Source: Methylotenera_A sp031373695
GTDB lineage: Bacteria; Pseudomonadota; Gammaproteobacteria; Burkholderiales; Methylophilaceae
Length of the DNA: 17,460 nt
NCBI GenBank assembly: GCA_031373695.1
Contig: JANMNC010000180.1
Location: 1 to 17,460, forward strand
Direction of reading: 5' to 3'
In this document: positions 1 through 7,504 of the stretch, one piece after another
How the letters are laid out: every line of letters starts with the position of its first letter
Position numbering within the stretch: position 1 is the stretch's first letter
Program-made: the position numbers and the translations under genes
Notes under the pieces: generated by a model
Databases searched by the model: none
Seen by the model: only the letters and a program-made list of their open reading frames with translations
Told to the model about the DNA's origin: nothing

Positions 1-1
1 T

Positions 2-451
2 GGCGCGGTGCGCGATGCCATCACTGGCAACTTTACTATTATGGGCCGTATTGATGACGTGTTGAATGTTTCTGGGCACAGATTAGGCACCATGGAAATT
101 GAATCTGCCCTCGTATCTAACCCATTGGTGGCTGAGGCCGCAGTGGTGGGCAAACCGCACGATATTAAAGGTGAATCAGTCGTCGCTTATGTGGTGCTAA
201 AAGGCGCACGGCCTACTGGGGACGAAGCAAAAAAAATCGTCGAAAATCTACGTAACTGGGTCGGCAAAGAAATTGGTCCTATCGCCAAACCTGATGAAAT
301 TCGATTTGGGGATAATCTACCCAAAACACGCAGCGGCAAGATTATGCGCAGACTGTTACGTTCATTAGCAAAAGGCGAAGAAATCACTTCGGATATTTCA
401 ACGCTGGATAACCCTGCGATTTTGGAGCAGTTGAAGGAAGTGGTTAAGTAA
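2..451 (+). CDS. acs: Acetyl-coenzyme A synthetase, C-terminal part (5' end outside window)
   Basis: The reading frame enters from the left edge (first full codon at 2) and ends at TAA 449-451, so only the last 149 residues are present. Known role of the family: ATP-dependent activation of acetate to acetyl-CoA through acetyl-AMP, in the cytoplasm. The segment GRIDDVLNVSGHRLGTMEIE (about 41-100) is the hinge and start of the small C-terminal domain of acetyl/propionyl-CoA synthetases. PKTRSGKIMRR holds the catalytic lysine (codon 338-340), which is reversibly acetylated in studied Acs proteins. The end, with TLDNPAILEQLKEV, is also typical of Acs. A GTG at 8 could open an ORF, but homology runs straight through it, so it is internal. 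Propionyl-CoA synthetase is the main alternative; the C-terminus fits Acs better. A hairpin follows 20 bases downstream. Confidence 0.9.
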   Translation, partial: GAVRDAITGNFTIMGRIDDVLNVSGHRLGTMEIESALVSNPLVAEAAVVGKPHDIKGESVVAYVVLKGARPTGDEAKKIVENLRNWVGKEIGPIAKPDEIRFGDNLPKTRSGKIMRRLLRSLAKGEEITSDISTLDNPAILEQLKEVVK

Positions 452-471
452 ATAGTTGTTTTATAAGCTCA

Positions 472-499
472 GAAAACATGTACCAAAATACATGTTTTC
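472..499 (+). terminator. Hairpin downstream of acs, probable terminator
   Basis: An 11-bp perfect inverted repeat (472-482 and 489-499) encloses a 6-nt loop. Its right arm ends in TTTTC, so the T-rich stretch is part of the stem and is not a separate U tract; the left arm begins GAAAAC, giving similar character on the opposite strand. It starts 20 nt after the acs stop codon. The rest of the spacer up to prfC (500-715) is AT-rich; I see no convincing promoter or small gene in it. Confidence 0.5.
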
Positions 500-715
500 C
501 TATCCATAAACAAAAGCTGTTAAAAAAGCTTATAAATTTTCCTTTAGATTTTTGTATCATCATGCGTCCTCAGTAAAAAATGCAAACATTACGCACTTTT
601 TCAAACTCCATGAGGTACTATTTAAATCTCAAAAATAAGTCAGCCTGCGATCTGAGTTAAATGAGTTAAAATGTCGTATTGTCAATTTAAAAACATTAAG
701 TAGCCTGCCTTAGTT

Positions 716-2287
716 ATGTCTTTAGCTCAAGAAATCTCCCGCCGCCGTACTTTCGCCATTATTTCGCACCCCGATGCAGGTAAAACAACGCTGACCGAAA
801 AGCTTCTATGGTTCGGTGGTGCAATTCAGGTGGCGGGTGAAGTGCGTGGGCGCAAGGCATCACGACATGCCACATCTGATTGGATGGAGCTTGAAAAGCA
901 ACGCGGTATTTCGGTTACCTCATCTGTCATGCAGTTTCCTTATCGTGAACACATGGTAAATTTGCTAGACACACCTGGCCATGATGACTTCTCTGAAGAT
1001 ACTTATCGCACATTAACGGCGGTGGATTCGGCGGTGATGGTAATTGATGCGGTGAATGGTGTGGAAGCGCAAACCATTAAGCTACTAAACGTGTGCCGCA
1101 TGCGCGATACGCCAATTATTACCTTTATTAACAAGCTAGACCGCGAAAGCCGCGAGCCGATTGAGCTGCTAGACGAAATTGAAACCACGCTAGGCATGGA
1201 ATGCGCGCCGATGACTTGGCCAATTGGCATGGGTAAAGGCTTTCGTGGTGTTTACAACCTATATACTGATACCATTTCATTTTTTGACCCGCGTGCCGAT
1301 AAAGGCACATCAGAAACGATTAAAGGCTTAGATAACCCACGTTTAGATGAATTATTAGGTAAAGTGGCAGCCGATTTGCGTGTGGACATAGAATTAGTGC
1401 GCGGCGCATCACATACGTTTGATGCAGAGCGCTTTTTAGGCGGCAAGCAAACACCTGTATTTTTTGGCTCAGCCATTAATAACTTTGGTGTGCAATCATT
1501 ATTAGATGCTGTGGTTGAGCTATCGCCTGCGCCATTAGCTAGAAATTCTGCAACAAGATTAGTTGCACCTGATGAGCCTAAATTTTCAGGTTTTATCTTT
1601 AAAATTCAAGCCAATATGGACCCCAAACACCGCGATCGTATTGCCTTTTTGCGCGTTTGCTCTGGTCGATTTGAGCGTGGCATGAAAATTAAACAGGTTT
1701 CTACAGGCAAGTTTATGGCGGTGAACAATGCGATTACTTTTATGGCGCAAGACCGTACCACCATGGACGAAGCGTATTCTGGCGACATTATCGGTATACC
1801 TAATCACGGCACCATTAAAGTGGGCGATACATTTACCGAGAACGAAGCGCTAAAATTCACAGGCATACCATCGTTTGCACCAGAGTTTTTCCGCCGTGCG
1901 CGCATTAAAAACCCCATGAAAATGAAGCAATTGCAAATTGGCCTAAAACAACTTTCAGAAGAAGGTGCGGCGCAGCTATTCAGGCCATTATTAAGCAACG
2001 ACTTAATTTTAGGCGCTGTCGGCATGCTGCAGTTTGAAGTGGTCGCACACCGCTTAGAGCACGAATACAGTGTGGACATGGTGTTTGAACCATATGATTG
2101 CTATACCGCGCGCTGGCTGCGTGGTAGCGATGCCGATTTAAAAGCCATCGCTGATAAATATGGCTTTAACGTAGGGCTAGATGGCGCAGATAATTACGTT
2201 TACCTTGCGCCTAACCGTGTCAATTTACAGATGGCACAAGAGCGCTACCCAGACATTGAGTTTTTAGCGACTAGAGAAATTAGTTAA
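716..2287 (+). CDS. prfC: Peptide chain release factor 3 (RF3)
   Basis: RF3 is a translational GTPase that removes RF1/RF2 from the ribosome after peptide release. The 523 residues match the usual length (E. coli about 529). G1/P-loop SHPDAGKT is at residues 17-24, the switch region with EKQRGISVTSSV at 60-71, G3 DTPGH at 85-89, and G4 NKLD at 139-142. The RF3-specific blocks are present: SDWMELEKQRGI, FKIQANMDPKHRDRIAF, FTGIPSFAPEFFRR, the C-terminal QLSEEGAAQLFRP, and the final AQERYPDIEF. The first ATG in frame fits the family N-terminus (MSLAQEISRRRTFAIISHPD). No strong Shine-Dalgarno sequence is visible before it. It converges with the next gene, leaving only 11 bases between the two stop codons, with no hairpin there. 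Confidence 0.97.
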   Translation: MSLAQEISRRRTFAIISHPDAGKTTLTEKLLWFGGAIQVAGEVRGRKASRHATSDWMELEKQRGISVTSSVMQFPYREHMVNLLDTPGHDDFSEDTYRTLTAVDSAVMVIDAVNGVEAQTIKLLNVCRMRDTPIITFINKLDRESREPIELLDEIETTLGMECAPMTWPIGMGKGFRGVYNLYTDTISFFDPRADKGTSETIKGLDNPRLDELLGKVAADLRVDIELVRGASHTFDAERFLGGKQTPVFFGSAINNFGVQSLLDAVVELSPAPLARNSATRLVAPDEPKFSGFIFKIQANMDPKHRDRIAFLRVCSGRFERGMKIKQVSTGKFMAVNNAITFMAQDRTTMDEAYSGDIIGIPNHGTIKVGDTFTENEALKFTGIPSFAPEFFRRARIKNPMKMKQLQIGLKQLSEEGAAQLFRPLLSNDLILGAVGMLQFEVVAHRLEHEYSVDMVFEPYDCYTARWLRGSDADLKAIADKYGFNVGLDGADNYVYLAPNRVNLQMAQERYPDIEFLATREIS

Positions 2288-2298
2288 TTATTGTTAAT

Positions 2299-2823
2299 TT
2301 AAGAAGCTTGTATAGAAGCTGAAGCCGCTGGAGGATTTGCCATTAAGTGCGCTAATCTTTCGATCAGTTTATCTGCAACTGTGCGGCCGTTTCTAGAGTC
2401 TCTAATTGCCATATGCCAACGCGGAATAGCAGACTTTAGCTCTTTAGTATTTTGTACCATAGCAATTTTCTGCTCAATATCGCGGCTCATTAAGCCCAGT
2501 TGCAACTGTGCTTCTTCTATTAAAAATGTTTTGATGAACACAAGATGGTCTTGCGAAAGCTGTACTTCTGTTTGGTTTTTATTATAACCATCATTGTGAC
2601 TTTTAACTTGGTGAGGGGTATTTGCGTTAACGACATAACCTAGCTTTTCTAAATCAACCAGCATTTCAACTACTGAGTTCGAGTTAAAAACTTTTGCAAT
2701 TTCAACGTCACTGCGCCTACCATCCACCATAATTAACAATTGCCTGTGCTTTAAGCTTAGTGAGCGGTTACCCTGCTCAAACTCTTTAATCGCTCTATCT
2801 GACTTTACATAGACTTTATTCAT
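2299..2823 (-). CDS. Uncharacterised protein with winged-helix-like N-terminus
   Basis: The product has 174 residues, with no signal peptide or membrane segment, so it is probably cytoplasmic. Residues 1-65 (MNKVYVKSDRAIKEFEQGN, then LSLKHRQLLIMVDGRRSDVEI and VVEMLVDLEKLGYV) have the helix-turn-helix-plus-wing pattern I recall from the N-termini of several uncharacterised betaproteobacterial proteins, where a conserved LLxxVDGxRS is followed by a LxxLExxGY helix. A polar linker (about 67-85) leads to a helical C-terminal half (about 88-165) ending in a small-residue tail. No enzymatic motif is seen. DNA or nucleotide binding is possible but unproven. The gene stands alone, convergent with prfC and divergent from the glycosyltransferase gene, with its own promoter. 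The ATG start has a weak AGG-containing ribosome site about 9 nt upstream. Confidence 0.8.
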   Translation of the reverse strand: MNKVYVKSDRAIKEFEQGNRSLSLKHRQLLIMVDGRRSDVEIAKVFNSNSVVEMLVDLEKLGYVVNANTPHQVKSHNDGYNKNQTEVQLSQDHLVFIKTFLIEEAQLQLGLMSRDIEQKIAMVQNTKELKSAIPRWHMAIRDSRNGRTVADKLIERLAHLMANPPAASASIQAS

Positions 2824-2858
2824 AACAACCTATTTTGTGAGTGATAAAACTAATTTTA

Positions 2859-2886
2859 GTTATATAGAACGTCAGTTTTATGACAA
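2859..2886 (-). promoter_or_regulatory. Sigma-70-type promoter of the 174-residue protein gene
   Basis: On the minus strand, TTGTCA (-35, 2881-2886) is followed by a 16-nt spacer and TATAAC (-10, 2859-2864). Each hexamer matches consensus at five of six positions. The predicted start, near 2852, leaves a leader of about 30 nt before the ATG at 2823. A second TTGTCATA copy lies 19 bp further upstream (2898-2905) and could be an operator half-site or a decoy -35. Confidence 0.55.
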
Positions 2887-3024
2887 AAGTGATTTAATAT
2901 GACAAACGGACTAGATTAACCATTAGCGTGGACGTCAAAAGAATAGGTCATCTTTTAAGGTTTTTTAGTGACCTAACGAATATGGTATGCTTAAAAAAAT
3001 AATTGATTTTAAAATTAAACTTAT

Positions 3025-4038
3025 ATGAATATCATTAATTTAAGCGATCTAGATACCAACTGGAACTGGCTACGAGACGAGTTTAAGCATACCAATGATA
3101 AATGGCATCATTACTCTAGCTTAGCTGTAAAGCTACCAAGGTTTACACCAAAAAAAGACTCTATCGCCAGAATTTTAGCCGCTTGTAGTGCAGTTAAATT
3201 AGCAAGAAAAAAAACATCTGTTTTGATATCGCATGGGCCAAGGCCTGCCTTATATGCGGGAAATTTAGCTAAAATAATGTGTTCTGACATACCACATTTA
3301 GTGTATTCATTTAACTTTACCAATTTGCCACAAGGGGCACAGCGCCGCTTGATGACAAGCGCATTTCAACAGCCCACTAAATTTGTCACCTATTCAAGCG
3401 TTGAACGCCAGCTATACGCAGACTATTTTAATATTCCTATTGAAAAAATAGATATGCTGCATTGGGCTGTGCATGCCCCTAAAGTAGATTTAACCGAGGC
3501 ACCTATTGAAGCTGGGCGCTATATTTGCGCTCTGGGTAGCCAAGGTAGAGATTATGCAACCCTAATTAACGCCATGAAAAAATTGCCTAATATTAAGCTG
3601 GTGTTGGTTGCCAGCGCAGATAGCTTGCAAGGCTTAACTGTGCCAAATAACGTAAAAGTTTATAGTAATATTGCACTTTCTAATGCACATAATATTTTGG
3701 CGCACAGTGCATTTATGGTGTTACCACTGCGCGATGCTAAAGTACCCTGCGGCCATGTCACAATTGTTTCTGGCATGTTTTTTAAAAAAGCCATTTTAGT
3801 GACTAACTCGCTTGGCGTGCACGATTACATTCGTGACAATGAAACAGGTTTATTCTTTGAACCTAAAAATCCCGATGACTTGGCTTACAAAATTGAGGCT
3901 TTGTGGGATACCCAGTCTAATTCAGACGGGCCCAATACAAAAGCCTTGAGCGAGGCTGGATTTGCATTTGCAAATAAAAATTGTACTGAAAAAACAGCCA
4001 TAAACTACTTTGAAAGTTTTTTAAAAAACCATGCTTAA
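3025..4038 (+). CDS. GT-B fold glycosyltransferase (group 1 type)
   Basis: The product has 337 residues and no membrane segment. The C-terminal half (about 165-295) shows the nucleotide-sugar-binding lobe of GT-B enzymes: ICALGSQGRDYATLINAM (168-184), then FMVLPLRDAKVPCGHVTIVSGM (230-251), ILVTNSLGVHDYIRDNETGLFF (257-278) and PDDLAYKIEALW. The N-terminal half holds a Rossmann-like stretch (VLISHGPRPALYAGNLAKI, 66-84). The acceptor and the sugar cannot be told from sequence. The E-x7-E motif usual in GT4 is missing: the aligned positions are Pro241 and Ser249. It is not in a polysaccharide cluster; both neighbours are unrelated and transcribed from the opposite strand. A possible extended -10 (TGGTATGCT, ending at 2991) lies upstream but has no good -35. 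The AT-rich leader lacks a clear Shine-Dalgarno sequence. It converges with the hydrolase gene, 13 nt apart. Confidence 0.82.
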   Translation: MNIINLSDLDTNWNWLRDEFKHTNDKWHHYSSLAVKLPRFTPKKDSIARILAACSAVKLARKKTSVLISHGPRPALYAGNLAKIMCSDIPHLVYSFNFTNLPQGAQRRLMTSAFQQPTKFVTYSSVERQLYADYFNIPIEKIDMLHWAVHAPKVDLTEAPIEAGRYICALGSQGRDYATLINAMKKLPNIKLVLVASADSLQGLTVPNNVKVYSNIALSNAHNILAHSAFMVLPLRDAKVPCGHVTIVSGMFFKKAILVTNSLGVHDYIRDNETGLFFEPKNPDDLAYKIEALWDTQSNSDGPNTKALSEAGFAFANKNCTEKTAINYFESFLKNHA

Positions 4039-4051
4039 CTTTAAGCTTAAG

Positions 4052-4990
4052 TTATGGGTTGGCAATTCTTGCGCCCGTGGCTGGTATATTTTGTATAAAA
4101 TCAGTCATCAATTTAAGTAACTCACCATTACCACGCAAGGGTTTGGCAAGTTTGGCTACCATATCAATGTGTCCATAATTTTCAAACTCAACTACTTTAA
4201 CCAAGCCATTATTTTCATTAATTTTTTTGGCTAAATTATAACTATTACGCGGCCATACAGTGCCATCTTTTTTACCTACCGCTAACAGCATCGGTGGGTT
4301 TTTACCATCAACAAAATTAATCGGCTGTGATTTCCATTGCTCAGTTTCAGCACCAAATATCGTCTTTAAACGATCTGACTTTAGCGGCAAGAAATCATAA
4401 GGGCCTGCCAACCCTATTACACCAGCAAAATCATTGGGTTTTAGTGATTCTTTAACTAAATATTCTGGGTTGATACTCATCATGACAGCAATATGTGCGC
4501 CCGCAGAATGCCCCGCTAGAAAAATTTTATTGGAATCCCCTCCGTATTGATCAATATTAGTTTTTACCCATTTTGCTACGCTAACTGGGTCGACCATAAA
4601 TTCTGGAAATAGTACCTCAGGATATACACGATAATCTGGAATAACAACAATATGACCTTGGCTTACTAAAGCTTCGGCAGCAAACTTATAATCAGCCTTT
4701 TCGCCAGAATCCCAACTACCGCCATAAAAAAATACAATCACTTTAAGGGCTGCATCACTGGATAGTTTTGCTGAGCCAGTATTTTTTGAATGCGTATTAG
4801 GTAAATAAATGTCTAGTTTTTGCCTAGGTAAAACACCATAAGCGACATCCGGTTTAAGCTTATAGCCGCTATCTGGCACAATGGCATTCAAAACTTTAAT
4901 AGGGCTACAAGCACTACTTGTAACTAGCATTACTAGGCCAAGCATTGATTTAGATAATGTAGTTACAGAGAGCATTGTTTTAGTTAGCAT
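4052..4990 (-). CDS. Alpha/beta-hydrolase esterase, probably exported or lipid-anchored
   Basis: The product has 312 residues of the carboxylesterase-like alpha/beta-hydrolase type (Abhydrolase_3 / BD-FAE related). The nucleophile elbow GHSAG is at 160-164 (Ser162). The oxyanion-hole motif is YGGSW at 89-93 in place of the usual HGGGW. The likely acid is Asp242 (GKKDGTVWP) and the likely base His274 (NYGHID). The block VIPDYRVYPEVLFP (116-129) is typical of the family. The N-terminus has a hydrophobic stretch (17-27) ending in SSAC, so Cys28 could be a lipidation site, but the residue at -3 is Ser, not the usual Leu, and a plain signal peptide is also possible. Met7 or Met16 could be the true start; no Shine-Dalgarno sequence decides it. 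The substrate is unknown. It lies downstream of cpxA on the same strand with its own promoter, so membership of that operon is doubtful. Confidence 0.85.
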   Translation of the reverse strand: MLTKTMLSVTTLSKSMLGLVMLVTSSACSPIKVLNAIVPDSGYKLKPDVAYGVLPRQKLDIYLPNTHSKNTGSAKLSSDAALKVIVFFYGGSWDSGEKADYKFAAEALVSQGHIVVIPDYRVYPEVLFPEFMVDPVSVAKWVKTNIDQYGGDSNKIFLAGHSAGAHIAVMMSINPEYLVKESLKPNDFAGVIGLAGPYDFLPLKSDRLKTIFGAETEQWKSQPINFVDGKNPPMLLAVGKKDGTVWPRNSYNLAKKINENNGLVKVVEFENYGHIDMVAKLAKPLRGNGELLKLMTDFIQNIPATGARIANP

Positions 4991-5047
4991 AATTTTTGCA
5001 CTGAAATTGTATGAAATTGCATCATAGTTAATAAATTTATTAGTCTT

Positions 5048-5077
5048 GCTAATTTGTTATATGGCTAATTTGTTATA
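5048..5077. repeat. Two tandem copies of a 14-bp sequence, period 16 bp
   Basis: GCTAATTTGTTATA is present at 5048-5061 and exactly again at 5064-5077, separated by TG. It sits in the 176-bp spacer between the kinase and hydrolase genes. In the hydrolase direction each copy begins with TATAAC, a good -10 hexamer. It may be a regulatory duplication or a slippage product. The rest of this spacer (5084-5166) has only a small palindrome at 5096-5109, which on the minus strand precedes a run of six T and could weakly end cpxRA transcription. Confidence 0.7.
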
Positions 5078-5083
5078 CGGCAA
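5056..5083 (-). promoter_or_regulatory. Candidate promoter of the hydrolase gene
   Basis: On the minus strand, TTGCCG (-35, 5078-5083) is followed by 16 nt and TATAAC (-10, 5056-5061), placing a start near 5049 and a leader of about 60 nt. The -10 hexamer occurs a second time 16 bp upstream because it is part of a tandem repeat, so the spacer itself contains another TATAAC. Confidence 0.4.
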
Positions 5084-5166
5084 AAAACATCAATTAGATT
5101 TAAAAATCTTTATTGTATGCAATTAAAACGAAATTGAATTACGGAAATTTTAAAGCGCTATCAATA

Positions 5167-6591
5167 TTAAATAATTGGCAACATAATTGTAATTTTTAAG
5201 CCAGCATCTGTTGTATTAGTTGCCGTAATTGTGCCCGTATGCGCTTCTATAATTTGTTTTGTAATGGCCAAACCTAAACCGTAACCTTGCACTGGCGTTG
5301 TATTGTTAGAGTTTGCACGGTAAAAAGGTTTAAATATATCGCCCAGCTCTGCTTCTTTAATACCAATACCTTTATCTATCACGCATACCAGCACGTTTTT
5401 ATCTGCCTGATTAACAACCGTTGTAAGCGTGACGGTTGTATTAGCTGGGCTATATTTAACGGCGTTGCGAATAACATTATCAATGGCACGCTGCAATAAA
5501 TCGGCTTGCGCTTCTACAAGTATGACTGAAGTTGCAGTAAAATCTACTTTAACATTGTGTGCAAGGCCTTCAAAGTTAGCGTCTACAGCCAGCTCTTGTA
5601 ATAGCTCACTCAAATCTACTGGATCTTTTTGCAAGGCCATCATGCCAGATTCTAAACGCGATAAGGTTAGCAGTTCGCCCACTAAATTATCCATGCGCAT
5701 CGATTCTGTTTCAATTCGATTAAGTGAAACTGTTATTTTTTCATTCATTTGGCTAGCCATATTTAAGTGAGCCGACTGTTGTTTAATAAGCCCAATGGCG
5801 ATTTGCAGCCGTGCTAGGGGTGAGCGTAACTCATGCGAAACTTGATGCATTAAATGGGTTTGGCTTTGTATTAATTGGCTCACGCGTGCAGCCATGCTAT
5901 CAAAAGCACTGCCTAAATCGGCCAACTCGTCGCGCCTACCTTGCATTGCTAAACCTACGCGAGCATCTAAATTACCACTTGCGGCACTCTCAAAAGCTAA
6001 TCGTAACTGTTTGATTGGTTTAGAGAAATACCAAGCCAAAATAGCCGCAAATAGCAAACTAACAAAAATACCCACAACCAGCGGCATAATAGGAATCAAA
6101 CGCTTAAACTCTTGCGGGCTTAATCCTAGCGCTAAATGTTTGGGTGGGCGTTTATCAAATAATCCACCGCCTGTTGCTCGTTTATTGTGTGGCGCAACAA
6201 AAAGCCAATAACGATGTCCGTCATCTGCCTGTATTTGTTTGATAGCCTTATTTTTAGCGTCGTTGACTAATGCAGGCAAAGTGTCTTTATTTACACCTTT
6301 AGGTAAATCACGCTTTAATAAATCAATACCCTCTTCATTTACTGCATAAAGCTTAGGCATTGGCTCGGCAGCCCAGCCTTGCAATAACAATTTAAGCGAT
6401 TCAACTCCAGCAACCTTAAGTGTGCTGGCTGCAGCCAGTACCATGGTTTGCGCTGGCGGTGCAGTATTAATTAAGCGTCTTTCACGCTCTTGTTTATCGT
6501 GCACCAGCCCAATTGCCAAACTTACCACTAGCACAGTGCTTAGTTGCGCAAAAAAGAAAAATAGAAAAAATTTCCAATAAAGTCTACCCAT
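5167..6591 (-). CDS. cpxA: CpxA-like membrane sensor histidine kinase
   Basis: The 474-residue product is an inner-membrane kinase that would phosphorylate the neighbouring regulator (E. coli CpxA has about 457 residues). Transmembrane segments lie at about 8-30 and 167-188, with a periplasmic sensor region of about 135 residues between them. HAMP follows at about 189-241. The HisKA box VSHELRSPLARLQ has phospho-acceptor His253 and is followed by the RIETESMRMDNLVGELL helix, both close to CpxA. In the ATPase domain the N box is DNVIRNAVKYS (371-381), G1 DKGIGI (406-411), F box IFKPFYR (419-425) and G2 GYGLGLAI (436-443). All catalytic residues are intact. It lies 33 nt downstream of cpxR, so the two are surely cotranscribed. 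Envelope-stress sensing is inferred from the paired regulator, the nearby LTxxQ protein and the GTAAA box. Related kinases such as RstB are alternatives. Confidence 0.88.
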   Translation of the reverse strand: MGRLYWKFFLFFFFAQLSTVLVVSLAIGLVHDKQERERRLINTAPPAQTMVLAAASTLKVAGVESLKLLLQGWAAEPMPKLYAVNEEGIDLLKRDLPKGVNKDTLPALVNDAKNKAIKQIQADDGHRYWLFVAPHNKRATGGGLFDKRPPKHLALGLSPQEFKRLIPIMPLVVGIFVSLLFAAILAWYFSKPIKQLRLAFESAASGNLDARVGLAMQGRRDELADLGSAFDSMAARVSQLIQSQTHLMHQVSHELRSPLARLQIAIGLIKQQSAHLNMASQMNEKITVSLNRIETESMRMDNLVGELLTLSRLESGMMALQKDPVDLSELLQELAVDANFEGLAHNVKVDFTATSVILVEAQADLLQRAIDNVIRNAVKYSPANTTVTLTTVVNQADKNVLVCVIDKGIGIKEAELGDIFKPFYRANSNNTTPVQGYGLGLAITKQIIEAHTGTITATNTTDAGLKITIMLPII

Positions 6592-6624
6592 GATATTTAG
6601 CTTAATTACAATCTAATTTTTAAT

Positions 6625-7302
6625 CTATTTAAGATATTGATAACCCAGTCGATACACCGTCTGTATCATCTGCTTACCATTGGCGGCTGCACTTAATTTT
6701 TGGCGCACACTACTCATGTGTACATCAATATTACGATCAAACTTAGCTAAGGGGCGTCCAAGTGCAAGTTCAGACAAGGTTTGCTTACTAACCACATTGC
6801 CTGCATGCTCTACCAAAATCTCTAGCAAGTTAAACTCAGTACTGGTTAGAGATAGTTGCACGCCAGCCCATTCAACGCGGCGTTGTTCTGGCGTTAATGT
6901 CAGCTCGTTTAGCGTAATACTTTTTGTATTGTTAAAAAGTGGCTTAGCACGCCGTAAAATTGCTCTAATACGTGCCACTAACTCACGCGGGGTACAAGGC
7001 TTTGGCACATAATCATCTGCACCCAACTCTAAACCTATAATGCGGTCTGCGTCATCACCTTTTGCGGTGAGCATAATTACTGGCATATTGCTAATTTGTC
7101 TAATTTTTCTTAGCGTTTCAATACCATTTAGTTTGGGCATCATAACGTCTAGCACAACCAAGTCGTAAGGCGCAGTTTGCAACGCAGTCAAGCCCGCTTC
7201 ACCATTGTGCGCGGTATTTACGATAAATCCTTCTTGGTCGATATACTCTTTTAGCATATCGACAAGCTCGATGTCATCATCAATTAATAAAATTTTATCC
7301 AT
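6625..7302 (-). CDS. cpxR: CpxR-like OmpR-family response regulator
   Basis: The product has 225 residues. In the receiver domain (1-about 120) the acidic pocket is Asp8/Asp9, the phospho-acceptor Asp52 (VVLDVMMP), the switch Thr79 and the conserved Lys101. LGADDYVPKPCTPRELVARIRAILRR is almost the CpxR version of this region, with Cys where most members have Phe after KP. The C-terminal winged-helix domain (about 128-225) has LSLTSTEFNLLEILVEHAGNVVS and the CpxR-like LGRPLAKFDRNIDVHMSSVRQKL, which sets it apart from PhoB or OmpR. The ATG start fits the family N-terminus (MDKILLIDDD). An AAAGG stretch lies about 12 nt upstream. It is first in the operon with cpxA, behind a sigma-70 promoter and a GTAAA repeat, which suggests autoregulation. 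Confidence 0.9.
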   Translation of the reverse strand: MDKILLIDDDIELVDMLKEYIDQEGFIVNTAHNGEAGLTALQTAPYDLVVLDVMMPKLNGIETLRKIRQISNMPVIMLTAKGDDADRIIGLELGADDYVPKPCTPRELVARIRAILRRAKPLFNNTKSITLNELTLTPEQRRVEWAGVQLSLTSTEFNLLEILVEHAGNVVSKQTLSELALGRPLAKFDRNIDVHMSSVRQKLSAAANGKQMIQTVYRLGYQYLK

Positions 7303-7331
7303 ATGAATATTAAGCCTTTAATGGTTAATGC

Positions 7332-7360
7332 ATCATAGCGGTCGCACAAATCATCAACAA
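7332..7360 (-). promoter_or_regulatory. Promoter of the cpxRA operon
   Basis: On the minus strand, TTGTTG (-35, 7355-7360) is followed by 17 nt and TATGAT (-10, 7332-7337). The -10 matches five of six consensus bases; the -35 is weak (TTG only), as expected for an activator-dependent promoter. The predicted start near 7325 gives a leader of about 22 nt. The GTAAA repeat lies 15 nt upstream of the -35. Confidence 0.55.
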
Positions 7361-7375
7361 GCTAAACAGTGAATA

Positions 7376-7390
7376 TTTACGCAGATTTAC
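7376..7390 (-). promoter_or_regulatory. Putative CpxR box GTAAA-N5-GTAAA
   Basis: Read on the minus strand, GTAAA-tctgc-GTAAA is an exact match to the enterobacterial CpxR consensus (two GTAAA half-sites separated by about 5 nt). It lies in the 202-bp spacer between cpxR and the divergent LTxxQ-protein gene, in the same orientation as cpxRA and roughly 50-65 bp upstream of its predicted start site, a usual place for an activator. A third half-site (TTTAC, 7407-7411) starts 21 bp further on, in helical phase. Binding is inferred, not shown. Confidence 0.65.
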
Positions 7391-7504
7391 ATTGTCTTAA
7401 CAGCGTTTTACAAGTAGCACCTGCACAATGGCAACATCCTAAAACGCACTATTTTAGTGGCTTTAAAACAGGATTTTTAACACTTATAAACAAAAGGATT
7501 AAAT

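Noticed and set aside
4037..4054. Palindrome TTAAGCTTAA between the convergent glycosyltransferase and hydrolase stops
   Set aside because: A perfect 10-bp palindrome leaves no loop, flanking bases do not pair well, and no U tract follows, so it is not a usable terminator.
5096..5109. AGATTT-AA-AAATCT palindrome after cpxA
   Set aside because: The stem is only 6 AT-rich base pairs with a 2-nt loop; the run of six T comes about 10 nt later on the minus strand, so it is too weak to call as a terminator.
5429..6211. Plus-strand open frames opposite the sensor kinase (5429-5770, 5894-6211)
   Set aside because: They lie fully antisense to intact kinase domains, have no ribosome site and encode no recognisable protein.
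7447..7459. CACTA-TTT-TAGTG hairpin in the leader of the LTxxQ gene
   Set aside because: A 5-bp stem in AT-rich DNA is expected by chance, and there is no sign of a riboswitch or attenuator around it.
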